A stretch of 64,000 nt of DNA from Arthrobacter psychrochitiniphilus (GTDB lineage: Bacteria; Actinomycetota; Actinomycetes; Actinomycetales; Micrococcaceae), in NCBI RefSeq assembly GCF_003185915.1, contig NZ_QHLZ01000003.1, forward strand, positions 1-64,000. The letters run 5' to 3'. A model generated the notes under the pieces. It had not been told where the DNA came from. It ran no database searches and saw only the letters and a program-made list of their open reading frames with translations. This document shows, one piece after another, positions 23,823 to 32,165 of the stretch; within the stretch, counting starts at the first letter, position 1, and each line of letters begins with the position of its first letter. Made by a program: the position numbers and the translations under genes.

Positions 23823-25916
23823 ATGACCATGGCCCGTGGAATTTATGTCAGTGCAACCACTCCTGGATCCGGAAAAACGTTAGTGTCTCTGGGCTTGGCT
23901 GATGCCTTGCACAGGCGGGCGGACAGGATCGGTTTTTTCCGGCCCATCACCTCCGCAGCGGACCCCGAATCCGATCCCACCGTGGCCATGCTGCGCCGCA
24001 TCTATGGGTTGAGCCCAGAGGTGTGCCGCGCCGGAATGAGCAGCTCAGAGGCACGCATGCTGCTGGCCGCCGGCAAACGCGAGGAAATAGATGCTCGCGC
24101 CGTGGAGATTTTCTCCGAGATTGCCAAGAACGCGGATGTCATCATTGTTGAAGGTACTGATCTCACCGGTCAGGATGCGGCTGTGGAATTTGATCTCAAC
24201 GCCCGCCTGGCCAACAATTTGGGCCTGCCCATGCTGGCCGTGGTTGGTGCCCGCGGCTTGGCAGCAGCAGAGGTTGCTGACGCCGTTGACGTGGCCCGCA
24301 AAGAACTAGCCTCAGTGAACTGCTCACTGCTGGCCATGATGGTCAACCGGGCCGATCCGGCAAATATGGAAGCAATTGCTGCAGCTATCCGTCCGGGCCA
24401 CAGCCACCGCCCCGTCTATGCCATCCCCGAGATTGACGAAATTTCCCGGCCCACAGTGGGGGAGGTGGCCGCTGCCCTTTCTTTACGCCAAATGGCTGGC
24501 AGTTCTGAGCTGGACCGTGACGTCCACGCCATCAAGGTGGCCGCCATGACCGTGGGGAATTTCCTCAGTCAGCTCCAAGCCAATGATCTGGTAATTGTCC
24601 CGGGGGACCGCGCCGATGTCATGGTGGCCACGCTGGCCTCCGCATTTTCCCCTGAATTCCCGGTGCCCAGTGGCATGATTCTGACGGGTGGGCTGGCCCC
24701 GGATCCTCATGTTCTAACGTTCCTTGCCCACGCCCCCTTCCCTGTTTTTGCGCACGACGGCGATACCTTCCGTGCCGCTCAAGAAGTGAGTGAAGTGCGC
24801 AGTGAAATCACTACGGGTCAACGGCGGAAGGTGGCTGCCGCCATGGGCGCATGGGCCCGCAGCGTGGATGAGAGCGAACTATTAGAACGCCTTACCTTGC
24901 CCCGTCCGGCCACCATGACCCCGCTGCGGTTCTTACACGAACTCATTGAGCGGGCGCGCAGCGAACGTAAACACGTGGTGCTCCCGGAAGGCAATGATTC
25001 AAGGGTGCTGGCGGCCGCCGAGATTTTGCACCGCCGGGATGTCTGCGAGTTGACGGTTCTGGGCTCTGTCAGTGCGGTGGAGGAACTGGCTGCCTCCCAC
25101 GGCATTGACCTGAACGGGATTAACATTGTTGACCCGGCGCTCTCCCCGTTACGGGAGGCCTTCGCTGTTGAATACCACCGGCTGCGCGCCCATAAGGGTA
25201 TTGACTTGGCCCACGCGCGGGAGGTCATGCTGGACGGCTCCTACTTTGGCACCATGATGGTTCAGCTGGGCCACGTAGACGGTATGGTTTCCGGCGCGGC
25301 CCACACCACGGCCAACACAATCCGCCCGGCACTGGAGTTCGTCAAGACCCGTCCCGGCGCAAAGATTGTCTCCTCCGTATTTTTGATGCTGCTCGCAGAC
25401 AGGGTGCTGGTGTATGGCGATTGTGCCGTCAACCCGGAGCCCAATGAGGAACAGCTGGCGGACATTGCCATTGCGTCTGCGGCCACAGCCGCCCAATTCG
25501 GGGTGGAGCCGCGCATTGCCATGCTCTCCTATTCCACCGGCGGATCTGGCTCCGGCGAGGCTGTGGACGCGGTTCGCCGCGCCACGGAACTGGCCCGAGC
25601 TGCCCGCCCGGATCTGGCCATTGAGGGCCCCATTCAGTACGACGCCGCCGTGGATGTCTCCATTGCCGCCTCCAAGTTGCCGGCCTCAGCAGTGGCAGGG
25701 CAGGCCACGGTGTTCATCTTCCCTGACCTGAACACCGGCAATAACACCTATAAGGCGGTGCAGCAGTCTGCAGGTGCTGTTGCCGTGGGACCCGTTTTGC
25801 AGGGGTTGAACAAGCCCATCAACGATCTCTCCCGCGGCTGCACGGTGGAAGACATTGTGAATACTGTAGCCATCACCGCCATCCAGGCCCAAACCAGCCA
25901 AGTGAAGGATTTCTAA
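23823..25916 (+). CDS. pta: Phosphate acetyltransferase
   Basis: A 697-residue long-form Pta, interconverting acetyl-CoA and acetyl phosphate. The N-terminal part (ISVS-like GIYVSATTPGSGKTLVSLGLA) is a P-loop BioD-like regulatory domain. The middle is a DRTGG-type domain. The C-terminal third (from KHVVLPEGNDSRVLAAAEIL) is the catalytic PTA_PTB domain, with YSTGGSGSG and FPDLNTGNNTYKAVQQSAG. ATG 23823 follows AAAGGCGG. The stop overlaps the ackA start in TAATG, so the two enzymes form an operon for acetate overflow and uptake. Confidence 0.95.
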   Translation: MTMARGIYVSATTPGSGKTLVSLGLADALHRRADRIGFFRPITSAADPESDPTVAMLRRIYGLSPEVCRAGMSSSEARMLLAAGKREEIDARAVEIFSEIAKNADVIIVEGTDLTGQDAAVEFDLNARLANNLGLPMLAVVGARGLAAAEVADAVDVARKELASVNCSLLAMMVNRADPANMEAIAAAIRPGHSHRPVYAIPEIDEISRPTVGEVAAALSLRQMAGSSELDRDVHAIKVAAMTVGNFLSQLQANDLVIVPGDRADVMVATLASAFSPEFPVPSGMILTGGLAPDPHVLTFLAHAPFPVFAHDGDTFRAAQEVSEVRSEITTGQRRKVAAAMGAWARSVDESELLERLTLPRPATMTPLRFLHELIERARSERKHVVLPEGNDSRVLAAAEILHRRDVCELTVLGSVSAVEELAASHGIDLNGINIVDPALSPLREAFAVEYHRLRAHKGIDLAHAREVMLDGSYFGTMMVQLGHVDGMVSGAAHTTANTIRPALEFVKTRPGAKIVSSVFLMLLADRVLVYGDCAVNPEPNEEQLADIAIASAATAAQFGVEPRIAMLSYSTGGSGSGEAVDAVRRATELARAARPDLAIEGPIQYDAAVDVSIAASKLPASAVAGQATVFIFPDLNTGNNTYKAVQQSAGAVAVGPVLQGLNKPINDLSRGCTVEDIVNTVAITAIQAQTSQVKDF

Positions 25917-27049
25917 TGCGAGTGCTCGTGATCAATTCCGGATCCTCCTCCTTGAAGTATCAGGTGCGGGATACAGACACCAATGAGGTGGCGGCCAACG
26001 GGCTGATTGACCGTATTGGAGAAGGTGCCGGCGGGCCCGCGGATCACGGCGAGGCGATGGATCAGGTAGCGGCTGCGTTAGAAGATGAGCTGGCGCAAAG
26101 GCCGCTGGATGCCGTGGGGCATCGAGTGGTGCACGGCGGGGAGCGTTTCAGCGAGCCGGTGTTGATCAACAATGAAATTACCCGTTCCATTGAGCGGTTG
26201 AATCCGTTGGCACCCCTGCACAACCCCGCGAACGTGCTGGGTATCCGGGCCATCGCAGCCAAGTGGCCGCACATGCCGCAGGTGGCTGTTTTTGACACTG
26301 CTTTCCACCGCACGCTGCCTGAGCACGCCTGGCGTTACGCGATCCCGGATGAGTTGTACCGCCAATACGGAATCCGGCGTTATGGCTTCCATGGCACCTC
26401 CCACCAGTTTGTGACGGGCCGTGCCGCCGAACTGCTGGGTGTGCCCGTGCACGCGTTCAACGCAGTGGTAGCTCACCTGGGCAACGGTGTTTCGCTCACC
26501 GCCATCCAGGGTGGAGCCAGCATTGACACGTCCATGGGATTCACTCCACTGGAGGGCCTGGTTATGGGTACCCGCAGCGGCGACGTGGACCCGTCCATCC
26601 TCATTTTCCTGCAACGTCAGGGCATGTCAGCGCAGGATATTGACACCATGCTGAACAAGGAATCGGGGCTCAAGGCGCTCTTTGGCGATAATGACATGCG
26701 GGCCATTGTTGATGCGGCCAACGCAGGTAATGCCCGGGCCACGCTGGCCTTGGAAATAGCCTCCTACCGGTTGGCGAAGTACATTGGCGGCTACCACGTG
26801 GCGGTGGGAGGGGCTCAGGCGTTGGTGTTCACCGCGGGCATTGGGGAGAACTCCGCAGACTTCCGTGCACTGGTGGTCTCCCGCTTGAGTGCCCTGGGGG
26901 TGAAGCTCGACGGCGCCGCGAACCTGGTGCGTTCTAGGGAGCCCCGGGTTGTTAGCGCCCCGGATTCACTCATTCCGGTCCTGGTGGTGCCCACCGATGA
27001 AGAGCAGGCGATCGCGGAGGCAACAGCCGCCGTGGTCCGCGGGGAATAG
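25916..27049 (+). CDS. ackA: Acetate kinase
   Basis: A 377-residue ASKHA-fold kinase that makes acetate and ATP from acetyl phosphate and ADP, reversibly. Signatures: VLVINSGSSSLKYQV at the start, VGHRVVHGGE, FDTAFHRTLP, YGFHGTSHQFV with the catalytic His, and GVSLTAIQGGASIDTSMGFTPLEGLVMGTRSGDVDP. It shares one base with the pta stop, so translation is probably coupled. Confidence 0.96.
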   Translation: MRVLVINSGSSSLKYQVRDTDTNEVAANGLIDRIGEGAGGPADHGEAMDQVAAALEDELAQRPLDAVGHRVVHGGERFSEPVLINNEITRSIERLNPLAPLHNPANVLGIRAIAAKWPHMPQVAVFDTAFHRTLPEHAWRYAIPDELYRQYGIRRYGFHGTSHQFVTGRAAELLGVPVHAFNAVVAHLGNGVSLTAIQGGASIDTSMGFTPLEGLVMGTRSGDVDPSILIFLQRQGMSAQDIDTMLNKESGLKALFGDNDMRAIVDAANAGNARATLALEIASYRLAKYIGGYHVAVGGAQALVFTAGIGENSADFRALVVSRLSALGVKLDGAANLVRSREPRVVSAPDSLIPVLVVPTDEEQAIAEATAAVVRGE

Positions 27050-27080
27050 CAGGGACTAAACGGGCGGCAGGGCCTGTTGC

Positions 27081-28544
27081 TTAGGGTTCCAGAAGCTCGG
27101 CCAGCAGTTCGGTGAGGAGCCATTCTGTGACGCCACTGGGCAAGGCTTCCACCAGTGCCAGCACCGGGGCCATGGCGCTTGGCAGTCCGCCACCGTTCAG
27201 CCCCATAGCACCTAGAATTTGCCGGGCGGTGGCGGAATTCCGGGGGAACTGCGCTGCGCCTGCCAACAGTGCAGCCATGGGTCCATCGGCCGGGCCCAGC
27301 ACCCGCTGAGGATCGATTCCGGGCACCCCCCGAACATCGGTACCGGCTTGGATCATGGCCTGTTGAAGCTCCGGCAGGCGGGACTCCGTGACGGGCGTGA
27401 TGGTCAGGTGCGTTGTCCTGGGCAGAACCGAGCCATCGCTTTGGATGAAAGCTGGTTGTAACTGGGCTGTGAACCCGTAACTTTTTAGCCGGTCCGCCCA
27501 ATGATGCGGATCGATCCGCCCTGCTTCCGGAACACCCTCATCAACAGCCACGGCAAAGAGCGGGCCGGTAGGGTTTCCCACCACCGCCAACCCCTCAATG
27601 CCCGCCACCGTTTCCAGCAGTGCCCCCGTGGAGCGGTGGCAGGACGTTGCCAACTCCGCAAAGCCGGCGGTGCCCAAGAACTTGATAATTGCCCAGGCGG
27701 CGGCCAGCGGCGCAGCGGACTTTGATCCGAGCAGGGTGGGGTTCACTACGGGGTAGCCGGGCCAGGATGTGCTCGCAAAGTACTGGGCCCGCTGCCGGTC
27801 CCGGCCGCGTGTCAGCAGCACAGAGGCGCCCTTGGGGGCGTAACCGTACTTGTGCAGATCCGCGGAAATGCTCGTGACGCCGGGAACGGCCAAATCCCAG
27901 GCGGGAAGATCCGGCCAGAACGGCAGCACCAGCCCGCCAATGCAGGCATCAACATGAAGGTCTATACCCTTGGCCTGCGCGGCTGCAGCGATCTCAGTGA
28001 CCGGATCTAGTATGGCGTGCGGATAGGAGGGGGCTGAGATGACAACCAGGGCCACACCAGGAACCATGGCAGCGATCATAGCGGCGGCATCGGCTCTGCC
28101 GTCTGGGCCGACAGGGACCAGCTCAAGGGTCAGCCCAAAGTAGTGTGCGGCCTTGTGGAAGGCGGCATGCACTGACGCCGGGGCCAACAGCCGCGGGGCT
28201 CCTTGCCCGCGAAAGTTCTCCCGCGCCGTTTTGACCGCCAGCATGCAACTTTCCGTCCCGCCGCTGGTCACGGTGCCAACAACGTCCTCATCACCGCCCA
28301 ACAACTCGCGCGTGAAGGCGATGACGTCGCGCTCCATGGCGGCCACCGAGGTGAACGTGGTGGGGTCCAGACCGTTGAGTGGCTGAACGGCGAGCATGGC
28401 TGCCGCCGCAAGATCGTCGAGGGCCGCCAGCCCTGAATCGTACACATAGGAGAGGACCTTACCGCCGTGAGTGGGGGCGTCGGCGGCACGCAGGGTGGCC
28501 AGCTCATGGAGGATTTCTTCAGCGGTGGCGGCGAACTGGATCAT
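27081..28544 (-). CDS. PLP-dependent group II decarboxylase / sphingosine-phosphate-lyase-like protein
   Basis: A 487-residue fold-type I PLP enzyme. TSGGTESCMLAVKTARE binds the cofactor phosphate, HVDACIGGLVLPF carries the Asp that pairs with the pyridine nitrogen, and SISADLHKYGYAPKGASVLL holds the Schiff-base Lys. The order and spacing match bacterial sphingosine-1-phosphate-lyase-like and glutamate/aromatic decarboxylase groups; the substrate cannot be told. It overlaps the upstream transporter gene by 4 bases (ATGA), so the transporter probably imports its substrate or exports its product. Confidence 0.8.
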   Translation of the reverse strand: MIQFAATAEEILHELATLRAADAPTHGGKVLSYVYDSGLAALDDLAAAAMLAVQPLNGLDPTTFTSVAAMERDVIAFTRELLGGDEDVVGTVTSGGTESCMLAVKTARENFRGQGAPRLLAPASVHAAFHKAAHYFGLTLELVPVGPDGRADAAAMIAAMVPGVALVVISAPSYPHAILDPVTEIAAAAQAKGIDLHVDACIGGLVLPFWPDLPAWDLAVPGVTSISADLHKYGYAPKGASVLLTRGRDRQRAQYFASTSWPGYPVVNPTLLGSKSAAPLAAAWAIIKFLGTAGFAELATSCHRSTGALLETVAGIEGLAVVGNPTGPLFAVAVDEGVPEAGRIDPHHWADRLKSYGFTAQLQPAFIQSDGSVLPRTTHLTITPVTESRLPELQQAMIQAGTDVRGVPGIDPQRVLGPADGPMAALLAGAAQFPRNSATARQILGAMGLNGGGLPSAMAPVLALVEALPSGVTEWLLTELLAELLEP

Positions 28545-29950
28545 GAGGTTCCTTCCCTACGGGGTGTTGTTGAGATGTTCTGGCCCGCATCAATGTCCTG
28601 CTGACGCAGTGGGTAGCGGCGGAATACCAGCAAGCTGGCAACAACTAACAGCGCCGGGACCAGACTAAAGCTGAGGATGATGCCGTTGATTGCGGCGGGG
28701 CTCTGGGCCACTGTTTCACCGGCTACAGATTGAACATAGCCACTGGCAGTAAGCACCGCCGTCAGAACGGTGGCCCCCAAGGCCATGCCTGTGGTTTCTC
28801 CTGCAGTCCAGACACCACCGAAGATCCCTGCCGAGCCCTCCCCATGTTTTTGCCCATCATGGGAGATGACATCGGGGAGCATTGACATGGGCAGGGACTG
28901 CATTCCCGCGTAACCGGCACCAGCTAGGGCTACGGGCAGATAGATCCACTCGCCGGGCGCCGCCAGTAAACCCACCATTACCAGCGCGGCCAGGCCAAAC
29001 ATGATGCTGGCGTAGTTAAAGGACCGTTCTTTTCCTATCCGGCCCGCAAGCAGACGCCAGAGTGGGGCGAAGAGTAGAGCCGGGCCAATCAGGGCGATGA
29101 ACAGGATTGTCACTGCCGACTCGTTCTTCAGCACCCACGTGGCCACATATTGGGCACCGGCCAGCATGCTGCCAGTGGCCAACCCTTGCAGCGCAAAGCA
29201 GAAGAGGAGGGAGCGGAAAGCCGGGCTACGTTTGAGAGCTGCGAAGCCATCCCTGTAGTTGCTGGCAATACTGCCAGATTGGCTAGATGCGCCCAACTGG
29301 CCATATTTGCCACGACGCTGGATTCCCTGTGGGGCCACTCGTGAGGAGAGCAGCATGAAAAATCCAATGAGCACGCCAGCAACCGCCGCCATGAGCAGAT
29401 AGCCCACGGGCTCATTGTCTCCTCCCAGAGAACGCAACGCCGGCCCGCCCGCTCCGAACAACAAAATGGCGAGCGATAAGACCACCACGCGGACAGTAAG
29501 TAGCCGGGTCCGCTGATCGTAACTGGAAGTTAGCTCAGCTGGCAGAGCAATGTAGGGGACCTGGAACAGGCTAAATGCAGTTGCCGTCGCCATGAAGGCA
29601 AGCAGCACCCACACACCGGCCAGCCCGGGGCCCATCCCGGCTGGGACAGCGAAGGTCAAGAAAAAGAAGAGTGGCAGTAGCAGCCCGCCTAGAACCATGA
29701 AGCGGCGCCTTGAACCGGTGACCGCAAGGGAATAATCAGACTTGGCGCCAATGATGGGATCGATGATGACATCCCACACCTTGGCCGCTGTCACAAGGAG
29801 TCCAGCCGCAATGGCAGCAATGCCCAAGGTGTCCGTCATGTAGTAAATCAACACCAGGCCCGGAAGGGTGGAGAATCCTCCTGTACCGAGGGAGCCGATC
29901 GCGTATCCGGCTACGGTTCTACGCGTCAGCGGCTGTTCCACCATGGTCAT
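28541..29950 (-). CDS. GPH-family sugar:cation symporter-like MFS transporter
   Basis: A 469-residue protein with about 12 membrane helices. The first helices (AGYAIGSLGTGGFSTLPGLV, then YYMTDTLGI) and KVWDVIIDPIIGAKSD are the glycoside-pentoside-hexuronide symporter signature. ATG 29950 is chosen over an earlier start because TACACT ends 7 bases before it. It is translationally coupled to the PLP enzyme, an odd partner for a sugar transporter, so the substrate may be a different small organic ion. Confidence 0.82.
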   Translation of the reverse strand: MTMVEQPLTRRTVAGYAIGSLGTGGFSTLPGLVLIYYMTDTLGIAAIAAGLLVTAAKVWDVIIDPIIGAKSDYSLAVTGSRRRFMVLGGLLLPLFFFLTFAVPAGMGPGLAGVWVLLAFMATATAFSLFQVPYIALPAELTSSYDQRTRLLTVRVVVLSLAILLFGAGGPALRSLGGDNEPVGYLLMAAVAGVLIGFFMLLSSRVAPQGIQRRGKYGQLGASSQSGSIASNYRDGFAALKRSPAFRSLLFCFALQGLATGSMLAGAQYVATWVLKNESAVTILFIALIGPALLFAPLWRLLAGRIGKERSFNYASIMFGLAALVMVGLLAAPGEWIYLPVALAGAGYAGMQSLPMSMLPDVISHDGQKHGEGSAGIFGGVWTAGETTGMALGATVLTAVLTASGYVQSVAGETVAQSPAAINGIILSFSLVPALLVVASLLVFRRYPLRQQDIDAGQNISTTPRREGTS

Positions 29951-30047
29951 GGTGTGAAGTGTACGCACATAGTGACCATGGTGGAATTGCGGCCAAGGCC
30001 GTAAGGTTAAACGCAACCCAGTATTGCCACCCTAAGCCGCGTGAACC

Positions 30048-32021
30048 ATGCGAATCATTGTCAGCAGACTGGCCCGCTGTGCAACTGCCGCAGCCCTCGT
30101 CGCTTCCTTCGGTGCCGGCCCCGCCCCGGGAGAAGCCACCGTTGCCGTGTCCTTGCCAAGCACGACGGCTGCGCTCACCACAACAGCTGCGCTCACCACA
30201 ACAGTGTCGCCGTCGGTGCAACTAGCCCACCTGACGATGCAACAGCGCATCGGCCAAATCTTCATGGTCTCCGCCAGTGCCACGGGAGCTTCCGCAGCTA
30301 CCCTTTCAGAGATTTCCGCCAACCATGTGGGAAATGTGTACCTCTCCGGCCGCAGTGCTACGGGAACTACAACAACGGCAGGCGTGGTCAGGGCCATGAC
30401 CAGTAAGGTTTCCCCTAGCTCCACGGGCAGCGTCAAATTGCTCGTGGGCACCGACCAGGAGGGCGGCTATGTCCAGGTCCTGAGCGGGCCGGGGTTCTCA
30501 ACAATCCCCACAGCACTGTCCCAAGGAACCCAGGCGCCGGCCACCCTACAGGCCAATTCCTTGGCGTGGGGCCGGCAATTGGCGGCGGCCGGGCTGAACC
30601 TGAACCTAGCGCCCGTGCTTGACACTGTGCCGAGCGCCGCGTTTGCCCCCTCCAACGCCCCCATCGGTTACTACGAACGTGAATACGGATATGCGCCACA
30701 AACAGTTTCCAGCCACGGGCTAGCCTTCAACAACGGCATGGCACAGGCCGGTCTCGTCACTGCGGCAAAGCACTTCCCTGGGCTCGGTCGAGTCACGGCC
30801 AACACCGATGTGACGGGCAATGTCCATGACATGCTCACCACCATCAACGATGCTTATCTGCAGCCGTTCCAGGCGGCCGTCAACGCCGGTATTGGCATGG
30901 TCATGATTTCCAGTGCCTACTACGACAAGATCGACCCCAACCATATCGGCCCGTTTTCGGCGACCATCATGGAGACCATGTTGCGCCGAAACATCGGCTT
31001 CAACGGCGTGATCATCTCCGATGACCTTTGCAACGCGGTACAGCTGCCACCGTGGTCGCTCGCCACCCGGGCAACCAGCTTCTTCAACGCAGGCGGCACC
31101 ATGCTCCTGTGTGCCAACCCCGCCAGCATCCCCGCCATGTACGGCGCCGTATTCAACCTGGCGAAGGCCAGTCCGTCCTTTGCCGCAGTGATCAACGCGG
31201 CAGCCTTGAAGGTGCTCCAACTCAAGGCCGCCACAATTCCCAGTGCGTTTGGCAATGGGGCAACGAACTACCTGACCGACTTCAATGGCGACGGGTTGGG
31301 AGATGTGCTGGCCCGGGATGCTGCGGGGATTTTGTGGTTGTATCCGGGCAATGGTGCTGGTGGCTGGTTGCCCAAGGTGCGTGTTGGTGGGGGGTGGAAC
31401 ATTTACAACAACATGTTCACTCCCGGTGACTTCAACGGCAACGGCACCTCGGACATCCTGGCCCGCGACGCCGCCGGGAAGCTGTGGTTCTATGACGGCA
31501 ACGGGCGCGGCGGCTTCGCAACCCGGGTGCAAGTGGGGAATGGGTGGGGCGTGTTTACGGCGTTGTTGAGTCCGGGGGACTTCAAGGGTGACGGCCGTGC
31601 GGATGTGTTGGCGCGGGATGCTGCGGGGATTTTGTGGTTGTATCCGGGCAATGGTGCTGGTGGTTGGCTGCCCAAGGTGCGTGTTGGTGGGGGCTGGAAC
31701 ATTTACAACGCGATGTTCACTCCCGGTGACTTCAACGGCAACGGCACCTCAGACATCCTGGCCCGCGACACAGCCGGGAAGCTGTGGTCCTATGACGGCG
31801 ACGGGCGCGGTGGCTTCGCAACCAGGGTGCGGGTGGGAAACGGGTGGGGCGTGTTTACGGCGTTGTTGAGTCCGGGGGATTTCAATGGTGATGGCCGTGC
31901 GGATGTGTTGGAGCGGGATGCTGTGGGTGGTTTGTGGCTGTATCCGGGAAATGGTGCTGGTGGCTGGCTGCCCAAGGCCCAAGTGGGAAACGGGTGGAAC
32001 CCGCTCACCGCAGTCTTCTAA
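30048..32021 (+). CDS. Secreted GH3 (NagZ-like) protein with FG-GAP repeats
   Basis: A 657-residue exported protein. Residues 1-30 form a signal peptide. Residues 60-390 are a glycoside hydrolase family 3 domain: GTDQEGGYVQ, LNLNLAPVLDTVP, AAKHFPGLG and GVIISDDL (nucleophile Asp) are visible. NagZ has KHFPGHG and a D-S-H acid/base loop; here the first His is Leu and the loop reads NTDVTGNVHD, so catalysis may be altered. Residues 405-657 are FG-GAP/VCBS-type repeats (DFNGDGRADVLARD) that fold as a calcium-binding propeller blade array. Possible roles are cell-wall hydrolysis or binding. A perfect 28-bp hairpin follows. Confidence 0.82.
   Translation: MRIIVSRLARCATAAALVASFGAGPAPGEATVAVSLPSTTAALTTTAALTTTVSPSVQLAHLTMQQRIGQIFMVSASATGASAATLSEISANHVGNVYLSGRSATGTTTTAGVVRAMTSKVSPSSTGSVKLLVGTDQEGGYVQVLSGPGFSTIPTALSQGTQAPATLQANSLAWGRQLAAAGLNLNLAPVLDTVPSAAFAPSNAPIGYYEREYGYAPQTVSSHGLAFNNGMAQAGLVTAAKHFPGLGRVTANTDVTGNVHDMLTTINDAYLQPFQAAVNAGIGMVMISSAYYDKIDPNHIGPFSATIMETMLRRNIGFNGVIISDDLCNAVQLPPWSLATRATSFFNAGGTMLLCANPASIPAMYGAVFNLAKASPSFAAVINAAALKVLQLKAATIPSAFGNGATNYLTDFNGDGLGDVLARDAAGILWLYPGNGAGGWLPKVRVGGGWNIYNNMFTPGDFNGNGTSDILARDAAGKLWFYDGNGRGGFATRVQVGNGWGVFTALLSPGDFKGDGRADVLARDAAGILWLYPGNGAGGWLPKVRVGGGWNIYNAMFTPGDFNGNGTSDILARDTAGKLWSYDGDGRGGFATRVRVGNGWGVFTALLSPGDFNGDGRADVLERDAVGGLWLYPGNGAGGWLPKAQVGNGWNPLTAVF
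31306..31905 (+). repeat. 300-bp tandem duplication in the FG-GAP region
   Basis: Bases from about 31306 to 31605 and 31606 to 31905 align at period 300 with only scattered changes (for example GCCCGGGATGC versus GCGCGGGATGC). Each copy encodes two FG-GAP blades. Near-identity at DNA level shows a recent duplication or gene conversion. Confidence 0.85.
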
Positions 32022-32065
32022 CCAAGGCCGATTCGGTGCCGCCGGTTCGGGCGGCGTTAACGGAT

Positions 32066-32129
32066 AAGGACGGTGTTCGCGGGTAAAGACGGTGGTAGGC
32101 CGCCGTCTTTACCCGCGAACACCGTCCTT
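32066..32129. terminator. 28-bp perfect hairpin between convergent genes
   Basis: AAGGACGGTGTTCGCGGGTA begins a stem that continues through AAGACGG and is matched exactly on the other side, around a loop of about 10 bases. It lies between the convergent GH3 and S9 peptidase genes and should terminate both. Confidence 0.9.
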
Positions 32130-32165
32130 TGTGTGCCCGGCCCGGTTTAGCGTAAGTTCCCCGGT

